Shown here one piece after another: positions 24,862 to 33,895 of a stretch of 48,256 nucleotides of DNA (within the stretch, counting starts at the first letter, position 1; every line of letters begins with the position of its first letter). The notes beneath the pieces are model-generated. The model did not search any database. It saw nothing but the letters and a program-made list of their open reading frames with translations, and was not told where the DNA came from. This DNA is from Sphingobacterium sp. (GTDB lineage: Bacteria; Bacteroidota; Bacteroidia; Sphingobacteriales; Sphingobacteriaceae): the NCBI GenBank assembly GCA_031277685.1, contig JAITLV010000342.1, positions 1 to 48,256 on the forward strand, in the 5' to 3' direction. The position numbers and the translations under genes are program-made.

Positions 24862-25782
24862 CTATTTAAATTTTATAAATAACTGTTTAACGAATTTTTT
24901 TTCACCTACATCTAATCCAATATTTTTAATAACTTTTAAGTATAAGTATTCAAACTCTCTATCTATGTAATCAATGTCAACGAGATAGTTTCTTAGTAGA
25001 AAATTCATTTGTTCTTGGAAAATATCTACTAATTTAGACTTTAATGGATAAGTAATGCTTTTGTCTGAAATTAAAGGGTGATAAAAGTCATTTATTAACC
25101 TACAGAAAGCTTTTTGGGAAGCTCTCTGTTTCTGTAGAGAAATAGCATATATCCTATAATAGCTGTCCACACTAATTTGAGAAAAATACACTTTCGGTTT
25201 TTTTAATAATGCTCTAATGTTTAACTCGACATCTTGTAATCTTTCATATTCCTCATTCCACCCTCCTAATCTTAACAGGAATTGGATCTCCCAAACGAGA
25301 GACATTGTATGCCAGGGGATTTTGTGGCCAATAAAATTGATAATTATTTCCATAAAATTATCAGTCTCATTTCTAAAATCTCCAATAATATTATCTTTTT
25401 GGTCAATAAATCCTGTACGAAATATATAAAAATCAAAGGTCTTATTCTTTAGTATTATATTTATTCGCTCTTCTAGACAGAATGGTTCGAGATGATCATC
25501 TGCATCAATAAACATTATATAAAGTGTTTTTGCTAACGATAAGCCGATATTTCGGCAGGTATTTGCACCTTTTTTAGTAGAGTAATTCTTTCTTTTTACC
25601 AATCTTATTCTTGGTTCTGTATCAACTATCTGTTTTACTATTTCATAAGAATGGTCTTCTGAATCATCGTCAATAACTATACATTCCCAAATTTTATATG
25701 TTTGATTCCTTAAACTGTTTAATGTGTTTATTACGTATTTTTCAGAATTAAACAAAGGAATAATTATTGTAATTAGTTTCAT
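24862..25782 (-). CDS. GT2 family glycosyltransferase
   Basis: The 306-aa protein is a classical GT-A family 2 enzyme: M-K-L-I-T-I-I-I-P-L-F-N-S-E at the N-terminus, V-I-D-D-D-S-E-D (about 36-43), F-I-D-A-D-D-H-L with DADD at 93-96, and W-N-E-E-Y-E-R-L-Q-D-V-E in the acceptor part. The start at 25782 is preferred; an in-frame ATG at 25818 would add 12 residues before the first strand. It stands alone on the minus strand, convergent with the six-cysteine precursor and divergent from the exporter gene. It probably adds a sugar to one of the peptides. Confidence 0.85.
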   Translation of the reverse strand: MKLITIIIPLFNSEKYVINTLNSLRNQTYKIWECIVIDDDSEDHSYEIVKQIVDTEPRIRLVKRKNYSTKKGANTCRNIGLSLAKTLYIMFIDADDHLEPFCLEERINIILKNKTFDFYIFRTGFIDQKDNIIGDFRNETDNFMEIIINFIGHKIPWHTMSLVWEIQFLLRLGGWNEEYERLQDVELNIRALLKKPKVYFSQISVDSYYRIYAISLQKQRASQKAFCRLINDFYHPLISDKSITYPLKSKLVDIFQEQMNFLLRNYLVDIDYIDREFEYLYLKVIKNIGLDVGEKKFVKQLFIKFK

Positions 25783-26137
25783 AAAAATTATAAACAAGTT
25801 GTTACTATAATAATTCAACTATATTCACCGAAGTTTAAGCAATTAAATTTTATTTATAAAATATTTTAAAGTTAATTTTAAGGGTATTATTTCATTTGGG
25901 GCATTTTTGTTATCCTGATTGGGTTTTTCTATATTACTTTGTTGTTATTTTGGTCATTTAATCTTGTTTTTTGTATATTTAATATGCATCAATTAACTTG
26001 CGATAGTTGATTTTTTCGATAAATTCTAATTTTAGATGTTGTTAAATAATGTTGCCTAGCTGAACTGTTTGACCATATCTAAGATATATTAGAGATGTTA
26101 AATATAGATATTAAAGTTCTAGAAGATAATTAAGCGA
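25783..26137. promoter_or_regulatory. Divergent A/T-rich promoter region between the GT2 gene and exporter gene
   Basis: These 355 bp separate divergent genes and hold no convincing open frame. They are strongly T-rich on the plus strand. TAATCTTG near 25960-25967 is a near match to the -7 element, but no well-spaced -33 element is seen. A promoter for each side is expected. Confidence 0.4.
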
Positions 26138-28324
26138 ATGCTAAAGAGATTTCCCCATTATAAACAAATGGACATGATGGACTGCGGGGCCACTTGCCTG
26201 CGTATTGTCTTCAAATACTATGGACAGATGGTATCTATCCAAAAAATACGTAAACTTTGCCAGACAACTAAGGACGGAGTCAACTTATATGGTGTCTCTG
26301 AGGCGGCCGAAAAATTAGGTTTCCGTACATATGGTGTACGATTAAACTTAGAACAACTGAGCCAGATTGAGCTCCCATGTATTTTGCATTGGAATCAAAA
26401 TCACTTTGTCGTACTTTACAAAATCAAAAATAAGCGTTATTTTATTTCTGATCCAGCAACGGGTTTAATCTCATTCGATGAACGTGAATTCACTAAAAAT
26501 TGGTACTCGACCAAAGAACTCCACTTAGGGCTTACACTGATATTAAGTCCAGGGCCAGATTTCTATCAATTGGATGAAGAGGAACCTGAAATTGCGTTAA
26601 AATGGAGCAAAATGTTCATGTACTTTTACAAATACAAAAAACTTTTTATCCAATTAATACTCGGAATGTTATTAGGAACTGTATTACAGTTGATTACTCC
26701 ATTTTTAACCCAGTCTATAGTTGATATTGGAATCAGTTCAAAAAATATCGGTTTCATCAACTTGATTCTAATTGCCCAATTAATGCTGTTTATTGGTAAT
26801 ACCTCAGTTTCTATTATTCGTTCTTGGATTATGTTACACATTAGTACAAGAGTCAATATTTCAATATTAACTGACCTTTTAATCAAAATTATGAAGTTAC
26901 CAATGTCATTTTTTGATCTGAAAACACATGGTGATTTAATGCAGAGAATGTCAGACCAAGAGAGAATTGAATCGTTTTTGACAGGCAAGACTATTGATAC
27001 TCTTTTCTCTCTATTTAATATGGTTATCTTTGGAACGCTTTTAATTATTTACAATAAAACAATATTTTTAATCTTTTTTGCTGGGACTGCTTTGTATACT
27101 ATATGGATTATATTTTTTATGAGATATAGACGTGAATTAGATCAAAAGCGGTTTAAATTATCGTCTGATAATCAGACTTATATGGTGGAAATGATCCAGA
27201 GTATAAAAGATATTAAACTTAATAACGCTCAGAAACAAAAACGTTGGGGCTGGGAGGCTCTGCAAGCTAAACTTTTTAAGTTTAAGGTGAAAAGTCTAGC
27301 CCTATCTCAATACCAATCTATCGGCTCGATGGCAATTAATCAAACAAAAGGTATTCTAATTACATTTATTAGTGCCAAAGCGGTCATTGATGGAGAAATA
27401 ACTTTAGGGGGAATGATGGCTATCCAATATATTGTTGGTATGGTAAATAGTCCTGTTGAAGCATTATTAGCTTTTATGCAGTCATACCAAGATGCTAAGA
27501 TCAGTATGGAACGCCTTAATGAAATTTATGAAGCCGAAGAAGAGGAAAACGTAAAAATTGATTACGTGTCCGAATTGCCAGCTCATAAAGACATTCAAAT
27601 TAGGAATCTTACTTTTCGTTATTATGGAGCAGGCAACGAACCCATATTCAACAAGTTGAACCTTTTTTTTCCAGGAGGAAAGACGACAGCTATTGTTGGT
27701 ACTAGTGGAAGTGGTAAAACAACTATATTAAAACTTCTCCTTCGTTTCTATGAATATGAAGAGGGGGAAATACTGATAGGAGGTAAACGATTGGAACAAT
27801 TAGACTTTTCATTTTGGAGAAACAGTTGTGGTGCTGTCCTTCAGGATAATTATATTTATGCCGATTCAATCGAGCGTAATATCGCAATTAATGACGAATT
27901 TCCTGATGAAAAAAGACTACAAGAATCTATAACCACAGCTAATCTTAATGATTTTATTGCAGAACAACCATTTGGTCTTGCAACAAAAATTGGTACTGCT
28001 GGCAAAGGAGTTAGTCAAGGCCAACGGCAACGATTAATGATCGCTAGAGCAGTTTATAAGGAACCCGAATATATTTTTCTTGATGAGGCTACTAATTCAC
28101 TTGATGCCAATAATGAAAAAGTAATTATCGAAAATCTAAATAGATTTTTTAAAAACCGGACGGTTATAGTTGTAGCTCACCGTTTAAGTACTGTTAAGAA
28201 TGCTGATAATATTATTGTTATCGAAAAGGGAGAGGTAGTGGAGCAAGGTACACATCTAGAATTGACTCAATTGAAAGGTAGATATTTTGAATTGGTGAAA
28301 AACCAATTAGAATTAGGAAATTAG
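26138..28324 (+). CDS. Peptidase C39-type ABC exporter
   Basis: This 728-aa protein combines three parts. An N-terminal C39 peptidase has C16 in M-D-C-G-A-T-C, H89 in N-Q-N-H-F-V-V-L and D105 in I-S-D-P-A-T-G. A six-helix membrane domain spans about 165-445. An ABC ATPase follows, with Walker A G-T-S-G-S-G-K-T-T (521-529), signature V-S-Q-G-Q (625-629) and Walker B I-F-L-D-E-A. Such proteins cut leaders after Gly-Gly and export the core. Both precursors here end their leaders in GG. It starts the exporter operon and is followed after 3 bp by its HlyD partner. Confidence 0.95.
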   Translation: MLKRFPHYKQMDMMDCGATCLRIVFKYYGQMVSIQKIRKLCQTTKDGVNLYGVSEAAEKLGFRTYGVRLNLEQLSQIELPCILHWNQNHFVVLYKIKNKRYFISDPATGLISFDEREFTKNWYSTKELHLGLTLILSPGPDFYQLDEEEPEIALKWSKMFMYFYKYKKLFIQLILGMLLGTVLQLITPFLTQSIVDIGISSKNIGFINLILIAQLMLFIGNTSVSIIRSWIMLHISTRVNISILTDLLIKIMKLPMSFFDLKTHGDLMQRMSDQERIESFLTGKTIDTLFSLFNMVIFGTLLIIYNKTIFLIFFAGTALYTIWIIFFMRYRRELDQKRFKLSSDNQTYMVEMIQSIKDIKLNNAQKQKRWGWEALQAKLFKFKVKSLALSQYQSIGSMAINQTKGILITFISAKAVIDGEITLGGMMAIQYIVGMVNSPVEALLAFMQSYQDAKISMERLNEIYEAEEEENVKIDYVSELPAHKDIQIRNLTFRYYGAGNEPIFNKLNLFFPGGKTTAIVGTSGSGKTTILKLLLRFYEYEEGEILIGGKRLEQLDFSFWRNSCGAVLQDNYIYADSIERNIAINDEFPDEKRLQESITTANLNDFIAEQPFGLATKIGTAGKGVSQGQRQRLMIARAVYKEPEYIFLDEATNSLDANNEKVIIENLNRFFKNRTVIVVAHRLSTVKNADNIIVIEKGEVVEQGTHLELTQLKGRYFELVKNQLELGN

Positions 28325-28327
28325 AAA

Positions 28328-29611
28328 ATGATAAAATCAAATATAACAGAAGATGATTTTCACTCAGAAGATCTCCAAGAAATTATTACGAAACCACCAT
28401 CATGGTTATTAAAGCGTGGTATCTCTCTTGTGTTTGGTGTTGTGTTAATGATTATAGGACTAACTGTAATAATTAAATTTCCCGAAATAGTTACAAGTTC
28501 AATGAAATTTAATAGCCTAAGTGCCCCTAAAATTATAATGACACGCACAAACGGTAATTTAGTTAAGATTCTTGCTAGAGATGGTGATTATGTTAAACCT
28601 GGTACTGAATTAGCATACATTGAAAGTACTGCTGATCACAAGCAGGTCTCTCTGCTATTACATCGTATACAAGAACTAAGAAATAAACAAAATACAATTT
28701 ATGATATTGAAAACCTAATAGATCCACGAAATTTAAACTTAGGCGAACTACAAGAAAGCTATCAGAATTTTTATTTAGCTTATCTAAACTTCCTATCGGC
28801 AAATCGGGACGGAATCTATCAGAAACGTAAAGATGCATTGAAACAAGAAAAGGTTAATTTAAAACATCAATATGAAAAGGCTTCCAAATCATTTGATTTA
28901 CAGGTGAAACAATTAAAGTTGACAGAACAAGAATTTGAAAAATATAAGCTTCTTGCCGAAAAGAAAGTAATCAGTCCCTCGGAATTACAAGAAAAAGAAG
29001 TACTATTATTAGCAAAAAGGCAGACTATTCCACAAATGGAAAATAGTTTAATTAACTACGAAAGCAATATACTAGCAAAAGATAAAGAAATCGCAGATTT
29101 AGATAATCAGATAATTGAAGAGCGTAAAAAGTTCGTGCAATCGTTGAATAGTTTTATAAGTGAAGCTGAAGCTTGGAAACGACAATACATCTTGACGAGT
29201 CCTGTCAGCGGCAAACTTGTATATGGCTCATTTCTTCAAGAAAACCAACATGTGAAAATCAATGAATCTCTGTTTTATGTAAATCCGAGTATTGAGCAGT
29301 ACTATGGAGAAGTACTTTTACCTCAGAATGTCTCCGCCAAAGTAAAAATTGGTCAAAAAGTGCTCATAAAGCTACCCAGTTACCCCTTTGAAGAATTTGG
29401 TTATTTACATGGAAAAGTGAGCTATATTTCTGATATTCCAATAAGAGATAGTGTTTTTTATACTAAGATAGAGATTGTTCGGACAAAAGAAGACTCATTA
29501 ATAAAATTAAAACCTGGTCTTTTTGCGGAAGCAAGAATACTCACAGATGATAAAACCATTTTTAATAGAATTTGGAACAACTTGACCAAAAATCTAAGCT
29601 TTAATAACTAA
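28328..29611 (+). CDS. HlyD-family membrane fusion protein
   Basis: The 427-aa protein has a single N-terminal membrane helix (about 33-52), a split lipoyl-like domain, a long coiled-coil hairpin (about 170-270) and a C-terminal beta-barrel region, as HlyD adaptors do. It would connect the C39 ABC exporter to an outer-membrane channel. No TolC gene is in the island, so a host channel would be used. It begins 3 bp after the exporter gene and is the last cargo gene before the right att site. Confidence 0.93.
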   Translation: MIKSNITEDDFHSEDLQEIITKPPSWLLKRGISLVFGVVLMIIGLTVIIKFPEIVTSSMKFNSLSAPKIIMTRTNGNLVKILARDGDYVKPGTELAYIESTADHKQVSLLLHRIQELRNKQNTIYDIENLIDPRNLNLGELQESYQNFYLAYLNFLSANRDGIYQKRKDALKQEKVNLKHQYEKASKSFDLQVKQLKLTEQEFEKYKLLAEKKVISPSELQEKEVLLLAKRQTIPQMENSLINYESNILAKDKEIADLDNQIIEERKKFVQSLNSFISEAEAWKRQYILTSPVSGKLVYGSFLQENQHVKINESLFYVNPSIEQYYGEVLLPQNVSAKVKIGQKVLIKLPSYPFEEFGYLHGKVSYISDIPIRDSVFYTKIEIVRTKEDSLIKLKPGLFAEARILTDDKTIFNRIWNNLTKNLSFNN

Positions 29612-29626
29612 GTTTATGTTTCATCA

Positions 29627-29649
29627 AGAATCGCGGTTTTCGATTTTTT
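29627..29649 (+). terminator. Possible terminator after the exporter operon
   Basis: GAATCG (29628-29633) can pair with CGATTT (29641-29646) around a 7-nt loop, with a T run on the 3' side. The stem is short, but it lies 16 bp after the HlyD stop. Confidence 0.4.
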
Positions 29650-29715
29650 GTTAAATTAAATTATTTCTGTATATTAAACCCAATTGCACTTGCAGCTAAA
29701 ACGTATGTCAAACCA

Positions 29716-29725
29716 GTGAGTTATT
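29716..29725 (+). repeat. Candidate arm-type site at the right edge
   Basis: CAGTGAGTTATTC here differs by one base from the repeated AGTGAGTCATT motif at the left edge (180-201). It lies 58 bp inside the right att core. Confidence 0.45.
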
Positions 29726-29782
29726 CGGGGAGTCGAATTTTGGTAGGTTTGTAAATTACTGATAAATAGATTAATGCGGGTA

Positions 29783-29807
29783 GGGTTCGATTCCCCTACG
29801 GGCTACA
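29783..29807 (+). repeat. Right attachment site (attR core, tRNA-Glu 3' fragment)
   Basis: This 25-bp sequence is identical to the tRNA-Glu 3' end at 55-79. The bases before it do not form the rest of a tRNA, so it is a displaced fragment of the original gene end and marks the right end of the island. Confidence 0.92.
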
Positions 29808-29813
29808 AAAAAA

Positions 29814-29849
29814 CAAAAAACCTGCAAGTTAAAGCTTGCAGGTTTTTTT
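29814..29849 (+). terminator. Original tRNA-Glu terminator, now displaced
   Basis: ACCTGCAAG pairs with CTTGCAGGT around a 6-nt loop, flanked by A and T runs that extend the stem and give the U tract. It begins 7 bp after attR, as a terminator of the undisturbed tRNA gene would. Confidence 0.85.
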
Positions 29850-30676
29850 GCGTCTGAACTCTCATTATCTCCGGACTATATCGGGTAAAATAAAATTTGC
29901 CCAACGAAATACGGAATTCTTTTACCGGAGGTAACCACTATACTAATCCAAGGTTATTATACGGGCTCAGATCGGGGCTATTTCCCGTGTTTACAAGCTG
30001 TAAATACAAATTCTATTTGTTTAACAAAAAGAATTTTTCGTTAAACAAATCTTCCTTTTTGCCTAACAAAAGGCTCTAACGGCATAAATAACTTGCTTAT
30101 GGTTTGAAAAGAGGCTTCATTGTATAATAAAATCCCCCTTATTGTTTATCAAATTGAAGTTGCTGCTTAACTAAATAGTCTAATGACATAACATATCCTG
30201 TGAATACGTTAACAGAGATCAAATTGTTTAACAAATACAAGTTATTGCTTAACATGTATAATGAATCGTTTTGATTTAAGCTTTTATCAATATAAAAATT
30301 GATCATCCCGCTAAGAAGAAAACTTAAAGACCCAACATAATGCACGCACGTCTGTTCTTCTCAATTGATGATCGCGCTATCCTCCAAATATATCAACCTA
30401 ATAATAAAGTGCCAATCATTATTTCCTATGCAGCACATTCGATTGGAACATTCCTAAAAAAGGATGATAAGCATAAAATTACAACGCTTATTCAAATACT
30501 AGAAAAAAGAAGCTGTCCAGCACCTAAAAGCGAAACAATAAGAATAGAACCACTGAAAAGAAACTATAGGAGTAAACGAAAAAGACACAAAGAAAAATAG
30601 CGCTGTCCGAATTTCTATGGACAACGCTATACTATAATAATCTACCTACAGATAATACGATAAATATCAACTATCG
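29850..30676. other. Intergenic stretch with TTTAACAAA-like repeats, no convincing gene
   Basis: About 830 bp between attR and the sugar-use locus. Variants of GTTTAACAAA/GTTAAACAAA recur near 30018, 30040, 30062 and 30226. Two open frames (30139-30345 minus, 30340-30600 plus) do not look like recognisable proteins. It may be a decayed integration area behind the tRNA gene. Confidence 0.5.
30599..30628 (-). terminator. Terminator of the SusC/SusD operon
   Basis: AGCG-C-TGTCC (30599-30608) pairs with GGACA-A-CGCT (30619-30628), with one mismatch and a 10-nt loop. On the minus strand it is followed by ATTTTTCTTT. It lies 49 bp past the stop of the last gene of the operon. Confidence 0.65.
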
Positions 30677-32020
30677 CTACAATCCCTTTACATATACTTC
30701 TGCAATAGCAGATGATGGCGGACGGTTACTTTCGGTAACAGTGCATTTTAAGTATCTCGCTTTTGTCGTTGGAATCGTTGTTGTTAAGGTCGATTTTGAA
30801 CTGTTTGTCCCAAAGTCAATTTTTCCTACCGGAACAAAGGTTTTGTTATCCGTACTCGTTGAAAACTCAACAACTTTTAAATCATTATTCCAGAGGCGTC
30901 TGGTCAGCTCAACCATCATCACACTATACTCCTTTCCCAAATCTATCACTAGGAAATGTGGTAATGGCGGCTCTCCCCCAACCCACACATTATGCCAAAA
31001 TGTCTCAGGATTACCATCCAATATATTTTCCTTTTCGCCTCCACCGATCCATTCTGAAGAAGCTGCAATCACTTTCCATCCACTACGTGAAATATCTGGT
31101 GGTTGAAAAGAAACGGGAACCAATATTGTCGAAGCCTCTGGATTAATACCATGTTTGGAGACCGATTTGATCCTTAAAGGCAAAGCATATTCTCCGAATA
31201 AATTCGTCGTTCCATCAATAAGTCCCTTTTTTAAAACGGTAAATTCGAAGATGTTTTTATTCTCCTTTGCCTTAAGCTGGGCAGGTTTTGACGGCAATTG
31301 ATAAGCCGCTCTTGGAAGCAATTTCAACTTCTTATCTTCAGTAACGTTCGAGTTATAGCCTTCCAAGACAGCTGGATCAACTTCAATTTCATAGGTAAGA
31401 TCCCACTGATTGGGATAGTTTACCGAAACAGTAGCTTGCCCACCCAATTGTTCAGGACCTGTGGGGGTTAACTTAATCTGATCAAGCTGCAGTCCCGGTG
31501 AAGTAAACGCCAAAAATGGATCGTTAACATTGGGAATAAGCAAGGTTGTACCCATCTCAGGCTTAAGTGGCCGCAGCCTGTCTTCTTCAGCTTCAATTCG
31601 ACAGGGAAGTACATATAGTTCCTTATACTTTCCCTGCAATGCCTTTATCCGTTCACTATCAAATACAACTGGAATATCACCCAAATAATCCTTTTTTTCA
31701 AATACTAAAGTTGCATTATTGATCTTATAGCAATCGGATGGTAGCAATTTATAATTCGTTCCTTCTCGCGTATTATATGCGGTCAGGTAGGCTTCATCAA
31801 TCTTTAGGTTTACCTTTGCTGCCTGCTGTCCAATTCCAGCTTTTACAACAGTAACATGATAATCAAATTGGCCCCAGTCAAATACAGTTATTTTATTTTC
31901 TTTGAAGTCCCTGAAATAAATGGTGTCATCAACCATATTATTCATTCGATCGTCCTTCTGACATCCATGGATTAGGATTAATGTCAACAGACATACACAA
32001 TAGGAAATACAATTTCTCAT
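30677..32020 (-). CDS. DUF1735/discoidin-domain surface glycan-binding lipoprotein
   Basis: The 447-aa protein has a lipoprotein signal with L-I-L-I-H-G-C and an acidic start after the Cys. DUF1735-like beta-sandwich repeats follow (for example T-D-E-A-Y-type L-K-I-D-E-A-Y-L-T-A-Y-N and L-L-P-S-D-C-Y). The C-terminal third is an F5/8 type C (discoidin) domain: I-L-D-G-N-P-E-T-F-W-H and L-V-I-D-L-G-K-E-Y-S-V. It probably binds glycan at the cell surface beside SusCD. ATG 32020 is preferred over the in-frame 32056 because the signal peptide starts there. It is the last gene of the operon. Confidence 0.85.
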   Translation of the reverse strand: MRNCISYCVCLLTLILIHGCQKDDRMNNMVDDTIYFRDFKENKITVFDWGQFDYHVTVVKAGIGQQAAKVNLKIDEAYLTAYNTREGTNYKLLPSDCYKINNATLVFEKKDYLGDIPVVFDSERIKALQGKYKELYVLPCRIEAEEDRLRPLKPEMGTTLLIPNVNDPFLAFTSPGLQLDQIKLTPTGPEQLGGQATVSVNYPNQWDLTYEIEVDPAVLEGYNSNVTEDKKLKLLPRAAYQLPSKPAQLKAKENKNIFEFTVLKKGLIDGTTNLFGEYALPLRIKSVSKHGINPEASTILVPVSFQPPDISRSGWKVIAASSEWIGGGEKENILDGNPETFWHNVWVGGEPPLPHFLVIDLGKEYSVMMVELTRRLWNNDLKVVEFSTSTDNKTFVPVGKIDFGTNSSKSTLTTTIPTTKARYLKCTVTESNRPPSSAIAEVYVKGL

Positions 32021-32045
32021 TATTTTCAGTATTAGTAAATAAGTA

Positions 32046-33884
32046 CTACCATCCATAGTTCTGTGTCATGTTAACCATCTCGCTCAATTGATCTTGATGT
32101 ATCGGAAAGAAATAATGCTTTGGCTGAAATACTCGCCGCCCAGGGAAAACATCTTTTGTCCGTTCCCATGAAGCCTCATAGGTTTTGGCGGCAACATTCC
32201 GGGTGTAATAAGGTTCATTCATTTCCTGCTCTGCGATCATCCAGGTTCTTAGATCTGGATAACGATGGCCTTCAAAAGCCATTTCTACCATCCGTTCTTT
32301 ACGAAGAAGCACCCGAAGTAACTCCTTATTTCCCAATACTTCTGGATAAGCCACCTCCATTTTATTCAAACCACTACGCTCCCGAATAAGATTCACATAT
32401 CTTAATGCTTCAGCTTCATTTCGGTTTGGCTTTTCATTACATGCCTCAGCATAATTAAGGTATATCTCTGCAAGGCGATAAAAAGGCCAAGTAAACTGCC
32501 CCCAGTTTCCAGACTCTATATCATTGGTCGGATCACTCATCCTCCGCCAGAGATATCCGGATTTTACACAGTCACCCGTTGTGGTATAGGTCGACGTTCC
32601 GCCATCAAAAAACGTAACTTTCTTTATCCCATGTAATGTATTGATCCAGTACATCCCATTTGCCAAAATAGACGCGTAGAAACGAGCATCACGTCCTACA
32701 CAACTATTATGAGCTTTGAATTTATCAAAATTGTCTAAGGGGTGGACGTAGTTATACGTGAATCCCGTTTCCTGATACCCCGATTTCTCATCGATAACCG
32801 GCTGGCCATTGGCAGCGTACCCCGTTATTGGGTATCTTCCTGAATTTGCCATAGGATAAGCATCCACCAGTTTCAATGATGGTGCATATCCACCCCAGCC
32901 ATTTGTCACAACCCTGGGAGGGGCTGTACGGACATTATAATTAAAACCATCATCAGACCAGCGCCCCCAAATAATCTCTGAATTCCACTTCTCAAAATAA
33001 ATACCCATATATGACTTTATCGCTCGACGAAAAGAGTTTGTCTCTTTATTGTCTTGATATAACGCATACAAATTTAGATCAATCACATCTTTCGCCGCTT
33101 TGGCTGCCAGCTCCCATTTATTGAGATCCGTAGTCTGGGGAAATAAGAATTCTCCGCTTTTGTTCTTCATGCCAACATATAATTTTGCACCATTAAATAA
33201 AGGGCGCGCCATATACAACAGCAATTCCGATTTTGCAGCCATGACTGCTCCTTTTGTCAAACGACCATACCATGCCTGATCTGTAATTTCCCGCGGTAGT
33301 ACCGCAGTTGCCTTATCAAATTCGGAAAGAATAAAATCGACATTAGCTTGCAGCGGCATCCGATCTACCGTCTTGGCATCAATCTTATCATCGGCAGCAC
33401 GATCCCCCCAAATAAACACAGGTCCATAGCGTCTCAACAGCATGTAATAGAAATACGCCCGTAAGAACCTTGCCTCCGCCTTCATAATATTTTTGGTATC
33501 CGCATTTAATTCTACGTTCTTATCAATATTATTGATAAAAACGGTCGCCTGGTTGATACCCTGATAATTATGGACCCAGGTCGCGTATTCATCTGTCGTT
33601 ACACCCCAGCCACCATTTGCGAAGTTGAGCCAAGGCACCCACGCTAGCCAGGAGAACAGCGCTTCATCACTCAGTGGGACATTGCCCCCCTCGCTATTAA
33701 ACAGATCATGCTCAATGGGGAGGTAACCATACACCTGAGCTAGATATTTCTCGGTTGTGATACGCTTCATAAACGTCTCATCGAGAGTCTTTTGATTTGC
33801 CAGATCAACATCTAAATACTTACTGCATCCGCCAAACAAGACTGATACAAAAAGACAAGACAGGAGATAAATATATTTTTTCAT
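32046..33884 (-). CDS. SusD/RagB-family outer-membrane lipoprotein
   Basis: This 612-aa protein has a lipobox L-F-G-G-C with S-K-Y-L-D-V-D after it, the usual SusD start. The TPR-like helical core includes A-R-F-L-R-A-Y-F-Y-Y-M-L-L-R-R-Y-G-P-V and the C-terminal R-L-A-E-I-Y-L-N-Y-A-E-A and R-K-E-R-M-V-E-M-A-F-E-G-H-R-Y-P-D-L-R-T-W. It forms the lid of the SusC channel and binds the oligosaccharide. It starts 11 bp after the SusC gene's stop. Confidence 0.96.
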   Translation of the reverse strand: MKKYIYLLSCLFVSVLFGGCSKYLDVDLANQKTLDETFMKRITTEKYLAQVYGYLPIEHDLFNSEGGNVPLSDEALFSWLAWVPWLNFANGGWGVTTDEYATWVHNYQGINQATVFINNIDKNVELNADTKNIMKAEARFLRAYFYYMLLRRYGPVFIWGDRAADDKIDAKTVDRMPLQANVDFILSEFDKATAVLPREITDQAWYGRLTKGAVMAAKSELLLYMARPLFNGAKLYVGMKNKSGEFLFPQTTDLNKWELAAKAAKDVIDLNLYALYQDNKETNSFRRAIKSYMGIYFEKWNSEIIWGRWSDDGFNYNVRTAPPRVVTNGWGGYAPSLKLVDAYPMANSGRYPITGYAANGQPVIDEKSGYQETGFTYNYVHPLDNFDKFKAHNSCVGRDARFYASILANGMYWINTLHGIKKVTFFDGGTSTYTTTGDCVKSGYLWRRMSDPTNDIESGNWGQFTWPFYRLAEIYLNYAEACNEKPNRNEAEALRYVNLIRERSGLNKMEVAYPEVLGNKELLRVLLRKERMVEMAFEGHRYPDLRTWMIAEQEMNEPYYTRNVAAKTYEASWERTKDVFPGRRVFQPKHYFFPIHQDQLSEMVNMTQNYGW

Positions 33885-33895
33885 CGTTTTTTCAG

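Larger units (their letters stand above)
55..29807. mobile_element. tRNA-Glu-integrated mobilizable genomic island
   Basis: The island is bounded by a perfect 25-bp direct repeat of the tRNA-Glu 3' end. A tyrosine recombinase is the first gene inside the left edge, and putative arm-type repeats lie inside both edges. It carries a relaxase-like gene and accessory mobilization genes but no recognisable conjugation machinery. That fits an integrative mobilizable element moved by a helper. Cargo includes an acetyltransferase, an ABC transporter, a GHKL-ATPase/nuclease-like protein and a RiPP cluster with many glycosyltransferases. The cargo is visibly more A/T-rich than the mobilization genes and the chromosome to the right, which suggests separate origins. 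The boundaries are read directly; mobility is inferred. Confidence 0.9.

Noticed and set aside
29783..29807. Second tRNA gene
   Set aside because: Only the 3' part of tRNA-Glu is present; no D arm or anticodon arm precedes it.
30139..30345. 68-aa minus-strand open frame
   Set aside because: Low-complexity Leu/Asn/Tyr-rich translation of an A/T-rich repeat area; no family signs.
30340..30600. 86-aa plus-strand open frame after the island
   Set aside because: No recognisable motif, a very basic tail, and its end falls inside the terminator hairpin of the opposite operon; probably chance.
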